DNA of 64,000 bases, taken from the NCBI GenBank assembly GCA_037367405.1, contig JAZKJV010002949.1, positions 310,001-374,000 of the forward strand, written 5' to 3'. Position 1 is the first letter of the stretch, and every line of letters begins with the position of its first letter. Origin of the DNA: Ottelia alismoides (Eukaryota; Streptophyta; Magnoliopsida; Alismatales; Hydrocharitaceae). The notes below the pieces were generated by a model. It did not search any database, was not told the DNA's origin, and saw only the letters and a list, made by a program, of their open reading frames with translations. This document shows, piece after piece, positions 52,510 through 64,000 of the stretch. The position numbers and the translations under genes are program-made.

Positions 52510-53010
52510 AGGAAAGGTGTAAGATGTTAAGGTATTCGGGATCTCATACATATTGATGTATGTGGATCATCAATATCATAATAAACATTATGAATATGTG
52601 ATATCTATTGATGAGTATGTATGGTAAGAGATTTCTTATCTTCACCTAAGAAACCTTTGAAATATTCAAAGATTTCACAATTTTGGTTTAGAATCAAAGT
52701 TAGAAGAAAGATGAAATGAATTTGATCTAACCAAGGTAGCAAGTACCTATTAGATGAATTCAAAGAATATCTTATGGAGATATGAATATCACTTCAATCA
52801 CAATCCTCCTAACACACCTAAACTCAATGGAGTTGTAGGGAGATACAATTGGACATGTGTGACATGATTTGATCAATGATGAATTTTAGCATAATTATCC
52901 CTTAGTTTCCAAATATATGTGTAGTAGAGACTACAATATATATCCTTAATAAGGTTCCATGCATGTAAGATGGAATCTAGCACTTGAGAGTGCTACTTCA
53001 TTAGGAAAAT
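52510..53010 (+). pseudogene. Copia E integrase relic, unit 1
   Basis: Scattered in three frames: RDLIHIDVCGSS (first Asp region, about 52540), SPKKPLKYSK, SKYLLDEFKEYLME (the GGEYLSxEFxxYL block, about 52735), NTPKLNGVVGRYNWT-like remains of the TPQQNGVxERxNRT block (about 52815), and TTIYILNKVPCM (about 52930). Heavily decayed. Confidence 0.75.
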
Positions 53011-53269
53011 AAAGGATGGTATTGGACACGTACTTTATAACCTTGAGATTCTTAAAGGATCTCATTTCTGAGAATGTGATTCTTAGAGGATGAGACTCTT
53101 GAGAATCAACACAAAAATGAAGTGTAGGAACCCGTTTGATCTTGAGAAGATAATGAGGCTCCTGAAATCAGAAACTAAAAGGGACAATTAAAGATGAAGC
53201 ACTAATACCTCTTCAAATGAGTTTGAAGATGTATTCCATGTGTCAGTTAAGTCTGACAATGATTGGACT

Positions 53270-54220
53270 TCATGTGATGAAGCTCCTGAGGATCATGACA
53301 TGGAAAGATGGATATAAGCAATAAAGTCTAAAGCAGACTTCGTATATAAGTTTTGTATATGGACCATCGAGGATCCACCTATATGGTTAAGACCCATTAA
53401 GGTGTAAATGGATCTTCAATAGAAAGAGGGAACCTGATGAGAAGGTAGAGACCTTCAAAGCACGATTCGTAGCCATGAGCTACACAATGAAGAGAAGACA
53501 TCGCTTGCGATGAGGCTTGCTTTCTAGTGACCATGCTTAAACCCATCAGAATATTGCTAACCCTAGCTACACAATTTGACTATAGCATCTTCAAGATGTA
53601 AGTCAAGATTGCAATCCTCTAAGAATATCTCTCTGAGGATATTCACATGAAGTAGCCCCAAGACTTCATGATTTGGGAAAGTAAGGTGTTAAAGCTAAAG
53701 AAATCCATCTATAGACTCAAATAAGCTTCTTGTAGTTGGAACATAAAATTTGATGAAATTATAAATGTTATGATTTCAAATAGAATCTTGATGAACCATG
53801 TGAAGCTTAGTAGGAGTGCCATTGTGTTCATCATGCTAATGTAGATAATATCCTAATCATTTGGAACGATATAAGGATGATAATAAGTGATTTATGATCT
53901 GGCTATTCCATACCTTGAGATATGATCTCAAAAAGATGCCTCTTGGATCTTAGTTCTGAAGGTGTTCAGAAGCAAAGAAAAGAGGGTATTGGGACTGTCA
54001 CATTTGTAGTACACCTTGGACATGTTCCATTTTTTGAAATTCCAAGGAAGGCTTTCTTACCTTAAGATTTGGTACTGACCTATCTAAAGGGATAACTCCT
54101 CAAAGAGTTGAGGAAGTGAATGCTAAAACTGGTTGCCCTTTTGTGCATCAGTTATGAGAAGCTGAAAGTATGCTAGATGTGTACAAAAGCCAGATATCTG
54201 CCATGCAGTGGGAATAGTAT
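53270..54220 (+). pseudogene. Copia E reverse transcriptase relic, unit 1
   Basis: Order is readable over many frame changes: DHDMERWI, WTIEDPPIW, CKWIFNRKRE-like (53405), VETFKARFVAM (53445), MLKPIRILLTLAT (53535), EDIHMK-PQDFM (53640), LKKSIYRLK-ASCSWNIKFDE (53695), then VxxDNILIIWNDI (about 53840), the weak YVDD box. DLSKGITPQRVEE-like sequence (about 54080-54120) follows. RNase H is not recognisable. Confidence 0.82.
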
Positions 54221-55934
54221 ATTGTTACTAATCCTACTATGGAGATGGAACACTTAATTGCAGTAATAACAATATCTTGAAATATGACAAGGCTTTAGAG
54301 ATGGTGATCTCTAAGTCTTATCTTCAAGAAATTAAGACTTTTAGATGGAGATCTAAAAGGTCTTAATTGCGGATATCTTAGGAGATAGAGATCTCCAGCG
54401 ATAAGGGTATTCTAATAAGGATAATAGAAATTACACACTAGTTATAATAATAATTTTTGAGCTGTAGTGTCATGGACACTATGACTGACAAGATTGAGTA
54501 TTGGTTGCATTAGATGCAACATTCGCATTAGATGCGAGCATTGTTACTGGGGATATGCAAGTGCTGTAAGTAGTCTCGCGGGAACAGAGTGACTGATCAG
54601 CTTACCTAGCTATTTTCTAAATAGCCTATGATTGTCACATGAGTGTGGGTTTAAGCGATTAGCCCATTAATGGCTCTTTGGGCTAGTGGGAGATTGTTGC
54701 ACATAAGAGCCCACGACGAGCCATTATGCAATAAATGTTTTTATTGCGAATATCATTCCCTGATCTGAAATGAAGAATAAATAATTTGCATAATAGGAAC
54801 TCGTACAATTAGGTTATGTACCATAGCCGTCTTGATGATCATATAGTTGTTGATTCAATAATTGAATCATAGAGGATGGTGTTTGGATGAATATCTAAAG
54901 AGTTAGATAGAGGACTCATCAAGCACCGTCAAATGATTATTAAGAGATGATCTCCAGCCTGAGTAGGAGATGACAATCCTTTCTCACATAACTTGATATC
55001 TGACCGGCCTCTTAATGCATGTCCTCTGCATGGGAATAGTGATTCGAAGGTGTCATATTAATTAGGTCAAAGGGTTGACTTAACGAGATCGAGATAACCA
55101 AAGTCTTATGTTGAATGCTGTCACATCATAGGCACACATCTTCTGACCAGAGATAGATGTGTTATTGTATGTCTGAGTGTGTACATTTGGCAGACCAATA
55201 GGTTGATGACCTAACCAAGGTTTATACACCGACGAGTTGGTATGCATGTAAGGGCATATGAGTAATACGATCTCTCAAAGGGATCATACAGGTTCACTCA
55301 TGAATCGGAAGACATGAGCTCACTCATTAGGTATTGGGAACAATCAAATTCCATGCATGGTCGTCGTGCTTTGGAAGCATGACAAGAATTTGAAGGTATG
55401 ATATATGCTTTGGGAAAGCATATGATCGATACCAAATCCCAATGACCAAGATTGAGAAACTTGGTGATCATACCCTTAAGAAGATAGTGTAGAATTGATC
55501 ATCATCTTCAGGTTGATCATTGGTCTTCCAGTACGCAGGATGTGCAGGTATTGGGAATACCTGAGGGTGATGTGATCATAAACGATTGTATACCCATGAC
55601 GCTTCTAGTCCGAGGGAGTGATGAAACAGGTCTGGATTTTAGTGACTCCTCTCAGTAGAGAAGTAACTTGATCTTAGTCCAAGTGTTGGACATTGATATG
55701 AATGTGATTCAGATGCAATGAGAAGATTAAGTATACGGACTTGATTTAATCAAGCATATGTGAGAGGTCCGTTAGATATGGATTTGAGATGAAATCTCAA
55801 CTATCCAAGTCACTATACGTGGAACAATACAATCGCCCTATCCTTATCTCCAAGTATCTGGGGAGAAGGCACATTATTCTTGAAGGAGTTCAAGAATAAT
55901 TCCTATGATGGATTTAGTATCCAAGCAAGAAGGT

Positions 55935-56170
55935 CTTGATGATTAAATGAGATTTAATTATCAAGTATAATATGAATGAGATTCATATTGTGAGAATGAT
56001 TGTCCAAGATAATTAAATGAGATTTAATTATCAAGTATAATATGAATAAGATTCATGACTGTCCAAGATAATTAAATGAGATTTAATTATCAAGTATAAT
56101 ATGAATAAGATTCATATTATGAGAATAATTATCCAAGAAATTAAATAGGATTCAATAATCAAGGATAAGA
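55935..56170 (+). repeat. Tandem repeats of ~65-70 bp in LTR2
   Basis: Counterpart of 47925-48150, with TTTAATTATCAAGTATAATA four times. Confidence 0.85.
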
Positions 56171-56495
56171 AGATCATGGATAGTGCTATCCAGAATTTCT
56201 GTGTATATAATAAATGGGATTTATAATATATCAGAGAGAGATAAATATTGTAAATAGCATTTGTTAATTATTAATGTGGATTGGATCCACATTAGTTAAT
56301 TTATTGGAAATGCAATTTATAAATTAGTTTGGGATGTGAATATGATTCACATATTTTTCAATGGCATGATCGAAATATTCACAAATTAACTTGGAATTAA
56401 TTTGGTGGATATTATTACAATAAAAGTTATTGCAATTTATTGAGAAATAATAAGATAAAATAAAATGAGATAAAAATACCACCAAATAAGAGGTG

Positions 56496-56545
56496 GCGTC
56501 ACCTATGACTAAGTCATAGGTGACACCCCCTAAATTTAGGGTGGT
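56496..56545. repeat. 50-bp double-dyad segment present only in LTR2
   Basis: GTCACCTATGAC (56498-56509), TAA, GTCATAGGTGAC (56513-56524) is a perfect 12-bp stem; CCCTAAATTTAGGG (56528-56541) is a 14-bp palindrome. LTR1 passes directly from GAGGTG to TTGTTGTC at about 48482. Confidence 0.88.
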
Positions 56546-57329
56546 TTGTTGTCTCTCTTTTTTTGTTATCATGTTATCTCTTAATAATTAATTTATGTTA
56601 ATTAAATTGTGTTGATAATAATTCAACATATATTTAATTTAATATAAATTAATGTTGTTGGTTTTTAACCAACAACAATCATGGTCGTTGATTGGCACAT
56701 GGATTACCATAGCCGTTGGATCCATGTGAGCCATGGATTGAGATCCTTTGGATCCCAAACTAATATATAAGGAGGGCAACCCTAGCCCTTGAAACTACAT
56801 CAAGTAGACGCCTACTCTACTCTCTCTCTCTCGTTCTCGTCCTCTCTCTCCCTCTCCCTAAGGTGGCCGACCATCTTTGTGTTGAGAAAGGAGAGAAGTT
56901 CTCGCCTTCGCCTTCAACTACTCGAGGATCTCCATATTCTTTGGGGCTTCTTGCTCTAGAGGAAGACGACGGATTTCGTTGGACGAAATCAAGAGATTCG
57001 AGGCTTGGATCTTCGTCGAGAATTACGGGAGTCACGCGCCTCATCATTGTGCCCGCAAGTGCTGTCTTCGTGGATCGGACTTGAGACAGGAGGATCTCTT
57101 GCTTTAGAGATCTCGTGATTGCAACCATGCTTCGAGAGGTATTTCTAATACTTTGTGGTTTGACGAATCGATCCAAGAAACGTTCTTGTGATCATGTGGT
57201 TTCATCACATGTTTTAAAAATTTTAAATTCCGTTGCACCTTGCGACTAGTGCAACTAGTCGCCTCGATCGCATAAGATGCGATCGTCACACTTCCGTGAT
57301 GCGCTTGAGGATTCTCAATATCCTATAAG

Positions 57330-57347
57330 TGGTATCAGAGCCTTAGG
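57330..57347 (+). other. Primer-binding site, unit 2
   Basis: TGGTATCAGAGCCTTAGG, two bases after LTR2. Confidence 0.9.
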
Positions 57348-60300
57348 TCGAAAAAGGTTTTGGATATGATCCATGAACCAAGGACGACTTGATTTTGAAA
57401 GGGTCGCGAAAGTTTTATCGCATTTGAATTTTCGCACCTCTGTCTAATTGATTCTTTTTGGCACTGTTTAAATTATTTATACACAAAAAATTATGGATTT
57501 TGTTTTTCATTAAACAAGGAAACCATAGGATCTGAGTTTACTAAATTTGGATTTAATATGCTCAAGATATGGTTTTTTGAATAAGCATGTATTCACTGTT
57601 GCGGGAACAACAAAGCCGAACGTGATTAATTTGTTAATTATGGTTTTGACATGCCTTGAAATGCGTGAAATATCACTTGGCTTCTCTTCTAAATCAAGTT
57701 AGCAATATTAGGAAACTGATTTTACAAATTTTTGATTTAAATTGATCAAGATAGGTTAATCTTAGTGATTGGAGGTCACTGCTGGAAATTGACAAAACTT
57801 GATCATGAACCTAGTGATAGTCATTCAAACATGTTGATGAAAATTAATTGGTAATTTTCTGAAAATGGTTATTGATAAATATTTTTGAAATGTTTAAAGG
57901 TGATAATCAATTCCTTAATTGGCATCCCTCTAAACTATAATGATAAGATAGTTGATCTTGATCATTGGTTAATTTGAAATCATCAACAAACATTGTTTTC
58001 ATGCAAAACCCTAGGTAATCCTAGAATAGTTGTAGGACAACTTTTACATGCAAAACCCTCTTGCCTGAATATGATTGGGGATTTGTTTAGCAAATCTCCT
58101 TATAATATAATCAAAATTGTTTTGATGTATATTATATGGTATAATTTCAGTGGAAAGACCGATGAGCATCTCAAAGTACATGATGATCTATCCGGCATTA
58201 TCCTTTCCTGAGGTGGATATGGTGTCTAGTCGGAGAGCATTGGGGTAGCGGGTTGCAACGTATGTGGTCCGTCCCACTCTTGCCGGTACTGGCCATGACA
58301 ACGGGTAGGGACTGGATAGTGCCTGAGAAATCGAAGTGTAATTTTCTAATTATTAAAATTCGAAATAATAAGTACTTTGAGATTATACCTACTATTCAAG
58401 CAAAATTCAAAGTTTGTTAATTGAAAATTGAATTGATAATTAATTTAATGTGATTAAATTAATTATATCCTATTAAAACACTATTATGAATAGATGTATA
58501 TTTCCCTTGGAAGAATTAATTTTATGAATATGATTCACGATAATTAAGTACGATTTGAATAAGAGGTGGAGGATCACATAAGTGACATCCATGGTCTCCC
58601 GTCAAGGCAAAGAATTTTGTCGTCAAAAGTTGTATATAGGAGACGCCTGTCCGAAGTGACAGATCCTATATACAATTATTTGGATCGGGTTCTTTGCTTC
58701 TCGAAAGAGTAAGGCCGTATACGTAGTGACCCCAATATCGGGTCCTCATATTGTTGGGGTGATATTGGATTGCGTATAGAGAGTATTAAGCTTGTTGACG
58801 GTTGGTTCAATTAATGACGGGTCAACATCACCTTAGGAGTGGTGGGCTCGGGTATTGAAGACCGAATTGGGAGATGCAAGTTGGACTTGCAAGGTGGAAT
58901 GTGTTCCCGCTTCTTTTTATCGGAGTCACAGGTTCTCATATTATTGGGATGTGACAAAGATAGGAAAGGAAAAATAAAAGATCCTAGATCTTGCTAGAGA
59001 TGTAATGGTAAGAATATCTCTTACATTGAAAGTGACTAAGGGAATGAACTTTCATTGTAGACAAGGCAAGACAACTTTGATATAAAAATTCCTAAATCAA
59101 AGTAAAATATGTATATATAATATATATACCCTTAGGCAAATTTCTAATTTCAGATAATCCTTTATTAAATCCACTCAATGTTATACTCAATAATAACCAG
59201 TAAAATATCATGAATTGGACTCATGATCTAGATATAGTACTTGCAATTGGACACATAATGTATGTGGTTGCAATGTGCAAGTTTCCTCAACATAATGAGG
59301 AATGACAATTAAATAAGACAATAAGACATCACCTTAGGATTTGTATGTCTCTATATTCTCGATCTTTCATCGAGTGTACTTTGGAAGTGACATGTCGATG
59401 ATGATCGCAATTGTCAAAATAATCCTTATAAAATCTAAGAAGATGTTCTGGCATACATATGTGCTCTAGACATTTAATCATGAATGACGTGGTTCTCTGC
59501 ATTATGCAGAATGGTAGCTTGAAAGAGATGATGCATTCAAAATGTTTGAATACCTACCTGAACCTACGTTTCTAAGAGTTAATATGTATGTAGATATGAT
59601 GAGTATCATCATTCTACTGTCTATACTCTAGCCATTCGAGAAGCTTCATATTAATCAATATTAATCATTTTGTATGAATTTAATGAAGCATGTATAAATG
59701 ATGAAATGCTCTTACATTGAATTCTTTTGAATTTAACATAAGAGATCCTTAGTCTTAAGCAATGTTTGCTTATAGATAAAGGGAGCATAGTGGAAGCATG
59801 GGTCAGACCCAAGATGAGAAGGATAGTCAAAGAGTTGATCATACTTCTATGACTTCCATATGACATCCAAAGAGTTGGATGAATGCCTATACTGCAATTA
59901 CTTGATGTGTTGATAGTATGACTATAAAGTCTGTCTAGAATCCTTAGAGAAGGACTCAGATAGTGCATCATAATAATCTATATCTACATTTGACCATTGA
60001 AATTAACTTGCTTATTTGATAAGATAAAGTCTAATAATCGCATCTCAATCTTCTTACAACACTTGCAATCTGTTGCACATGTTTTAGAAGACTGAAAACA
60101 TTTGATCTTAAAGTTTAATAGTCATCTACATGGATATTGATGCAATTGTTGCAACAATCTCCGTTGGATAGATAGACTCCATATTCTCAGTGGGAGAGCC
60201 CTTAGTCTTGGAGAATGTCTTTATGACCTGGATATTGGAATACACTCATTGTTTGTTTCTAAATGTTGGAAAGAAACATGAATTCTGAGATAGAACTATC

Positions 60301-60590
60301 ATAAAGAGTTATGATGGATATATTTCAGATAGCAATCTAACATCTAGTGGACTCCACAAAATTAGAAAATTAAAGAATGGTTCATTAAGATTTCTGATAT
60401 TGAAAATTAAAACCTCTATAAGATCAATAGGAGGATAAAGATCATTTGACAATGATTTGGCATCAAGTTTTGGACATATGTCTGCTGATAAGATCAATAG
60501 ACTAGTAAGATATGAAACTTTAGAATGTCTAAAATTTCAAATTTTACATACTTGTGAATATTGTATTCGAAGAATGTACAATACACCCTT
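57348..60590 (+). other. 5' part of interior, unit 2, no readable gag
   Basis: Close copy of 49281-52500; nothing readable as gag or protease. Hairpin at 58605-58699. Confidence 0.6.
58605..58699 (+). other. Nested 95-nt hairpin, unit 2
   Basis: Same stems as in unit 1; the loop base change GATG to GACG does not touch any stem. Confidence 0.75.
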
Positions 60591-60599
60591 CTCTTAGGA

Positions 60600-61070
60600 A
60601 TGGTGTAAGATGTCAAGGTATTCTAGATCTCATACATATTGATGTATGTGGATCATCTAAATCATAATAAACATTGTGGATATGTGATATCTATTGATGA
60701 GTATGTATGATATGAGATTTCTTATCTTCACCTAAGAAACCTTTGAAATGTTCAAAGATTTCACAATTTTGATTTAAAATCAAAGTTAGAAGAAAGATGA
60801 AATGAATTTGATCTAACCAAGGTAGCAAGTACCTATTGGATGAATTCAAAGAATATCTTATGGAGATATGAATATCACTTCTATCTCAATCCTCCTAACA
60901 CACCTAAACTCAATGGAGTTGTAGGGAGATACAATTGGACATGTGTTACTTGATTTGATCAATGACGAATTTTAGCATAATTATCCCTTAGTTTCCAGAT
61001 ATATATGTGTAGTAGAGACTACAATATATATCCTTAATAAGGTTCCATGCATGTAAGATGGAATCTAGCA
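60600..61070 (+). pseudogene. Copia E integrase relic, unit 2
   Basis: Same blocks as 52510-53010 (HIDVCGS near 60640, YLLDEFKEYL near 60830, NTPKLNGV near 60900, TTIYILNKVPCM near 61020), equally broken. Confidence 0.75.
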
Positions 61071-61329
61071 CTTGAGAGTGCTACTTCATTAGGAAAATAA
61101 AGGATGGTATTGGACACCTACTTTATAACCCTGAGATTCTTAAAGGATCTCATCTCTGAGAATGTGATTCTTGGAGGATGAGACTCTTTAGAATCAAGAC
61201 AAAATGGAGTGTAGGAACTCGTTTGATCTCGAGAAGATAGCGAGGCTCCTGAAATCAGAAACCACACTAATACTTCTTCAAATGAGTTTGAAGATGTATT
61301 CCATGTGTCAGTTAAGTCTGACAATGATC

Positions 61330-62283
61330 GGACTTCATGTGATGAAGCTCCTGAGGATCATGACATGGAAAGATGGATATTAGCAACAAAGTTTAAAGCA
61401 GACTTTGTATACAAGTGTTGTATATGGACCCTCGAGGAATCACCTCTATGGTTAAGACCCATTAAGGTGTAAATGGATCTTCAATAGAAAGAGGGAACCT
61501 GTTAAGAAGGTAGAGACCTTTAAAGTACGGTTCGTAGCCATGAGCTACACACCGAAGAGAAGACATCGCTTGCGATTAGGCCGTCTTTCTAGTGACCATG
61601 CTTAAACCCATCAGAATATTGCTAACTCTAGCTGTACAATTTAACTATGGCATCTTCAAGATGTAAGTCAAGATTGCATTCCTCTAAGAATATCTCTCTG
61701 AGGATATTCACCTGAAGTAGCCCCTGGGCTTCATAATTTGGGAACGTAAGGTGTGAAAGCTAAAGAAATCCATCTATAGACTCAAATAAGCTTCTTGTAG
61801 TTGGAACATAAGATCTGATGAAATTATAAATGTTATGATTTCAAATAGAATCTTGATGAACCATGTGAAGCTTAGTGGGAGTGCCATTCTGTTCATCATG
61901 CTAAATGTAGATAATATCCTAATCATTTGGAACGATATAAGGATGATAATAAGTGTTTCATGATCTGGCTATTCCATACCTTGAGATATGATCTCAAAAA
62001 GATGTCTCTTGGATCTTAGTTCTGAAGGTGTTCAGAAGCAAAGAAAAGAGGGTATTGGGAATGTCACATTTGTAGTACACGTTGGACATGTTCCATTTTT
62101 TGGAAATTCCAAGAAAGGCTTTCTTACCTTAAGATTTGGTACTGACCTATCTAAAGGGATAACTCCTCAAAGAGTTGAGGAAGTGAATGCTAAAACTGGT
62201 TGCCCTTTTGTGCATCAGTTACGAGAAGCTGAAAGTGTGCTAGATGTGTACAAAAGCCAGATATCTGCCATGCAGGTGGAGTA
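61330..62283 (+). pseudogene. Copia E reverse transcriptase relic, unit 2
   Basis: Same blocks as unit 1. Here the last part is open from 61988 to 62284 (98 codons; CLLDLSSEGVQKQRKEG, FGTDLSKGITPQRVEEVNAK), corresponding to the RT connection between YVDD and RNase H; in unit 1 this stretch is broken by indels near 54040. Confidence 0.8.
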
Positions 62284-62772
62284 GTATACTGTTACTAATC
62301 CTACTATGGAGATAGAACACTTAATTACAGTAATAACAATATCTTCAAAGATGACAAGGCTTTAGAGATAGTGATATCTAAGTCTTATCTTCAAGAAATT
62401 AAGACTTTTAGATGGAGATCTAAAAGTTCTTAACTGCGAATATCTTAGGAGATAGAGATCTCCAGGGATAAGGGTATTCTGATAAGGATAATAGAAATTA
62501 CACACTGGTTATAATAATAATTTTTGAGCTGTAGTGTCAAGGACACTATGACTGACAAGATAGAGTATTGGTTGCATTAGATGCAACATTCGTATTAGAT
62601 GAGAGCATTGTTACTGGGGATATACAAGTGCCGTAAAAGGACTTGGCGTAGTCTCGCGGGAACAGAGTGACTGATCAACTTACCTAGCTATTTTCTAAAT
62701 AGCGTATGATTGTCACATGAGTGTGGGTTTAAATGATTAGCCTATTAATGGCTCTTTGGGCTAGTGGAAGAT

Positions 62773-62806
62773 TGTTGGACATGCGAGCCCATGACGAGCC
62801 ATTATA
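62773..62806 (+). repeat. LTR3 fragment of copia E (34 bp)
   Basis: TGTTGGACATGCGAGCCCATGACG... matches the LTR starts at 46680 and 54695, then is replaced by LARD-3 at 62807. Confidence 0.88.
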
Positions 62807-64000
62807 TGATGAATCTGTGATTCATCACTCTAAAAGTTGAAAATAGAGCTTTGTTCTAGAGTAAATAATAGCATATTTCCCCTTATATTGCATAATTAGC
62901 ATTCATGCATACATTGATAATATCTGCATTTTAGCATTCATATTTGCATAAAATAAGAAGCCCAATTTACTTGTAAATATTCACCATATTTTACCTATTT
63001 GTATATACTTTATACTAACTCCAAATCAAATAAAACCAACTCTATAGTGTATATATTACTAATACTAATTAAAGAAAAATATCAAAAAAATACTAACTTG
63101 TAAAATTGACCAATAAAACCCCAATCCAAGTTTGAAACCATGAACCCTAAAATGTGCATATCTCTCTCATACAACCTCCAAATTAGGTCTAATCTCTTAA
63201 AGTAATATACATTCAAAGACCTTCGAAACAAGACTAATTTCATTAAAATCGGAGGTCGTATGCAAAACTTGGGTTTTGGGCCCCTTTTATATATTGTACA
63301 TATTGACCTTTTTGCCCTTTATTTTATCTTTTTATTTTCTTAATTATTAATAATCCAAAAAAGTAAATTAATTTGTAAATATTCCTTTCATATTTTTCCT
63401 AACTTTATTTTATTTTTTCTCTTTTAAAAATGACAAAAAATTACAAAAGATAAAATACGATATTTTATATCCATAAGGTACCACCTAAAAATATACTTTG
63501 TACATATGACTTCTTTTGATTTTAGACCCTTCACAAGAGTTGTAGATCTCGTCGAGACGAGCAACTTTCGTGTTAACCACTTTTTGATTTAATCCCTTTT
63601 GTTATTTCTTTTTGATATTTCTTTACATTTAATTTTTTAATTTTCTAGGAGCGACATGTGGTGGCTCGTGCAGCCGCCACATGTCACCCCATTTTTTTAT
63701 TTTCGGATTTATTATTTTATTATTTTTGGATTTTATTATTTTATTATTATTATTATTTTAGTTATTGTTTTTTAATAGGCTACTTATTTTACTTATATTA
63801 TATTATTAGATTATTATTATTATTTATCCCCCTTTTACCTCTTCTCTACTTGCCTTCCACTCCAAGCCACCACTTCCTCCACCATCCCTCCATCTTCTCC
63901 GCCTCTTTCCTAACTTCTCCCTCCTCTTTATATTCTCATCCCCTCCTCCATTGTTCATCATCCGCCATTTGTGAGATATAGAGCGACCACCAGCCTGAAA
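62807..64000 (+). mobile_element. LARD-3: start of a third gypsy-like long LTR
   Basis: Begins TGATGAATCTGTGATTCATCAC, the terminal dyad of the LARD LTRs, followed by the same layout: AT-rich start, a CTTCTTTTGATTTT block, the hairpin CACAAGAGTTGTAGATCTC...GAGACGAGCAACTTTCGTG (63533-63573) and then a GC-richer promoter-like region (63645 onward). It runs off the window. Sequence outside these blocks is diverged from LARD-1 and LARD-2. Confidence 0.75.

Larger units (their letters stand above)
54695..57327 (+). repeat. LTR2 of copia E (2633 bp)
   Basis: TGTTGCACATAAGAGCCCAC to CTCAATATCCTATA. It matches LTR1 throughout, with a 50-bp additional dyad segment at 56496-56545. Confidence 0.9.
46680..62806 (+). 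mobile_element. Copia element E, tandem array LTR-internal-LTR-internal-LTR fragment
   Basis: Two ~8.0-kb units in direct orientation: LTR1 46680-49260, interior 49261-54694, LTR2 54695-57327, interior 57328-62772, LTR3 fragment 62773-62806. Each LTR begins TGTTG(G/C)ACA and is followed by a TGGTATCAGA-type PBS; each interior ends with CTAGTGG(G/A)AGAT. The units are about 95% alike by eye and share the same defects, so the tandem form arose after most of the decay or the units were homogenised. LTR3 is cut by LARD-3. Confidence 0.92.

Noticed and set aside
61988..62284. 98-codon ORF as a host gene
   Set aside because: It lies between the copia YVDD region and the 3' end of unit 2 and has the wording of the copia RT connection; it is broken in unit 1.

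Overview
This window is plant nuclear DNA, almost certainly a repeat-rich, gene-poor part of an angiosperm chromosome; I cannot name the species. The evidence is nested LTR retrotransposons of the Ty1/copia and Ty3/gypsy (Athila/Tat-like) kinds with plant-type primer-binding sites, a hAT non-autonomous element with a dTph1-like terminus, and a broken plant HOP2 gene with intron-exon structure. No ORF has an intact, recognisable cellular gene. The only plausible host gene is a small three-exon membrane-protein gene, present twice in mirror image.

Layout, left to right. 1-4446: copia element A (+), cut by the window start, with 126-bp LTR and broken pol. 4825-5775: HOP2 pseudogene. 5776-8426: gene-free. 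8432-12349: copia element B (-), same family as A, with near-identical 129-bp LTRs, a GGTGT target-site duplication and gag/protease deleted. 12355-16240: relic DNA with a decayed copia 3' end (-). 16241-22392: LARD-1, a non-autonomous gypsy-like element with ~3-kb LTRs, its 3' LTR cut by a copia protease relic (22393-23026). 23027-33812: LARD-2, a relative, with a young small copia-type element C (25704-27980, TSD ATCTT) inside its 5' LTR. 33880-38920: decayed copia element D (+) between two diverged copies of an ~88-bp sequence. 39017-40331: copia gag, leader, PBS and LTR relic (-).

40321-45982 is a spacerless palindrome with axis between 43151 and 43152 and arms of 2831 bp that look identical. 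Each arm carries the three-exon gene (head to head over a repetitive shared promoter), a 314-bp hAT element with 8-bp TSD, and a copia integrase relic. Outside the arms the mirror homology continues (LTR, PBS, leader) but is clearly diverged. 46680-62806: a tandem copia array LTR-internal-LTR-internal-LTR fragment (~2.6-kb LTRs, pol heavily decayed). 62807-64000: the start of a third LARD LTR.

The signals that simple repeat annotation does not explain are: the homogeneous palindrome with its duplicated unknown membrane-protein gene; a 60-residue ORF conserved between two otherwise non-coding LARD interiors; arrays of hairpins followed by polypurine-tract-like motifs in the same interiors; a 95-nt nested hairpin conserved in the tandem copia interiors; and GATC-centred TTGGATC motifs shared by several unrelated promoters in the window. 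Everything here comes from reading the sequence; no database search or alignment program was run.
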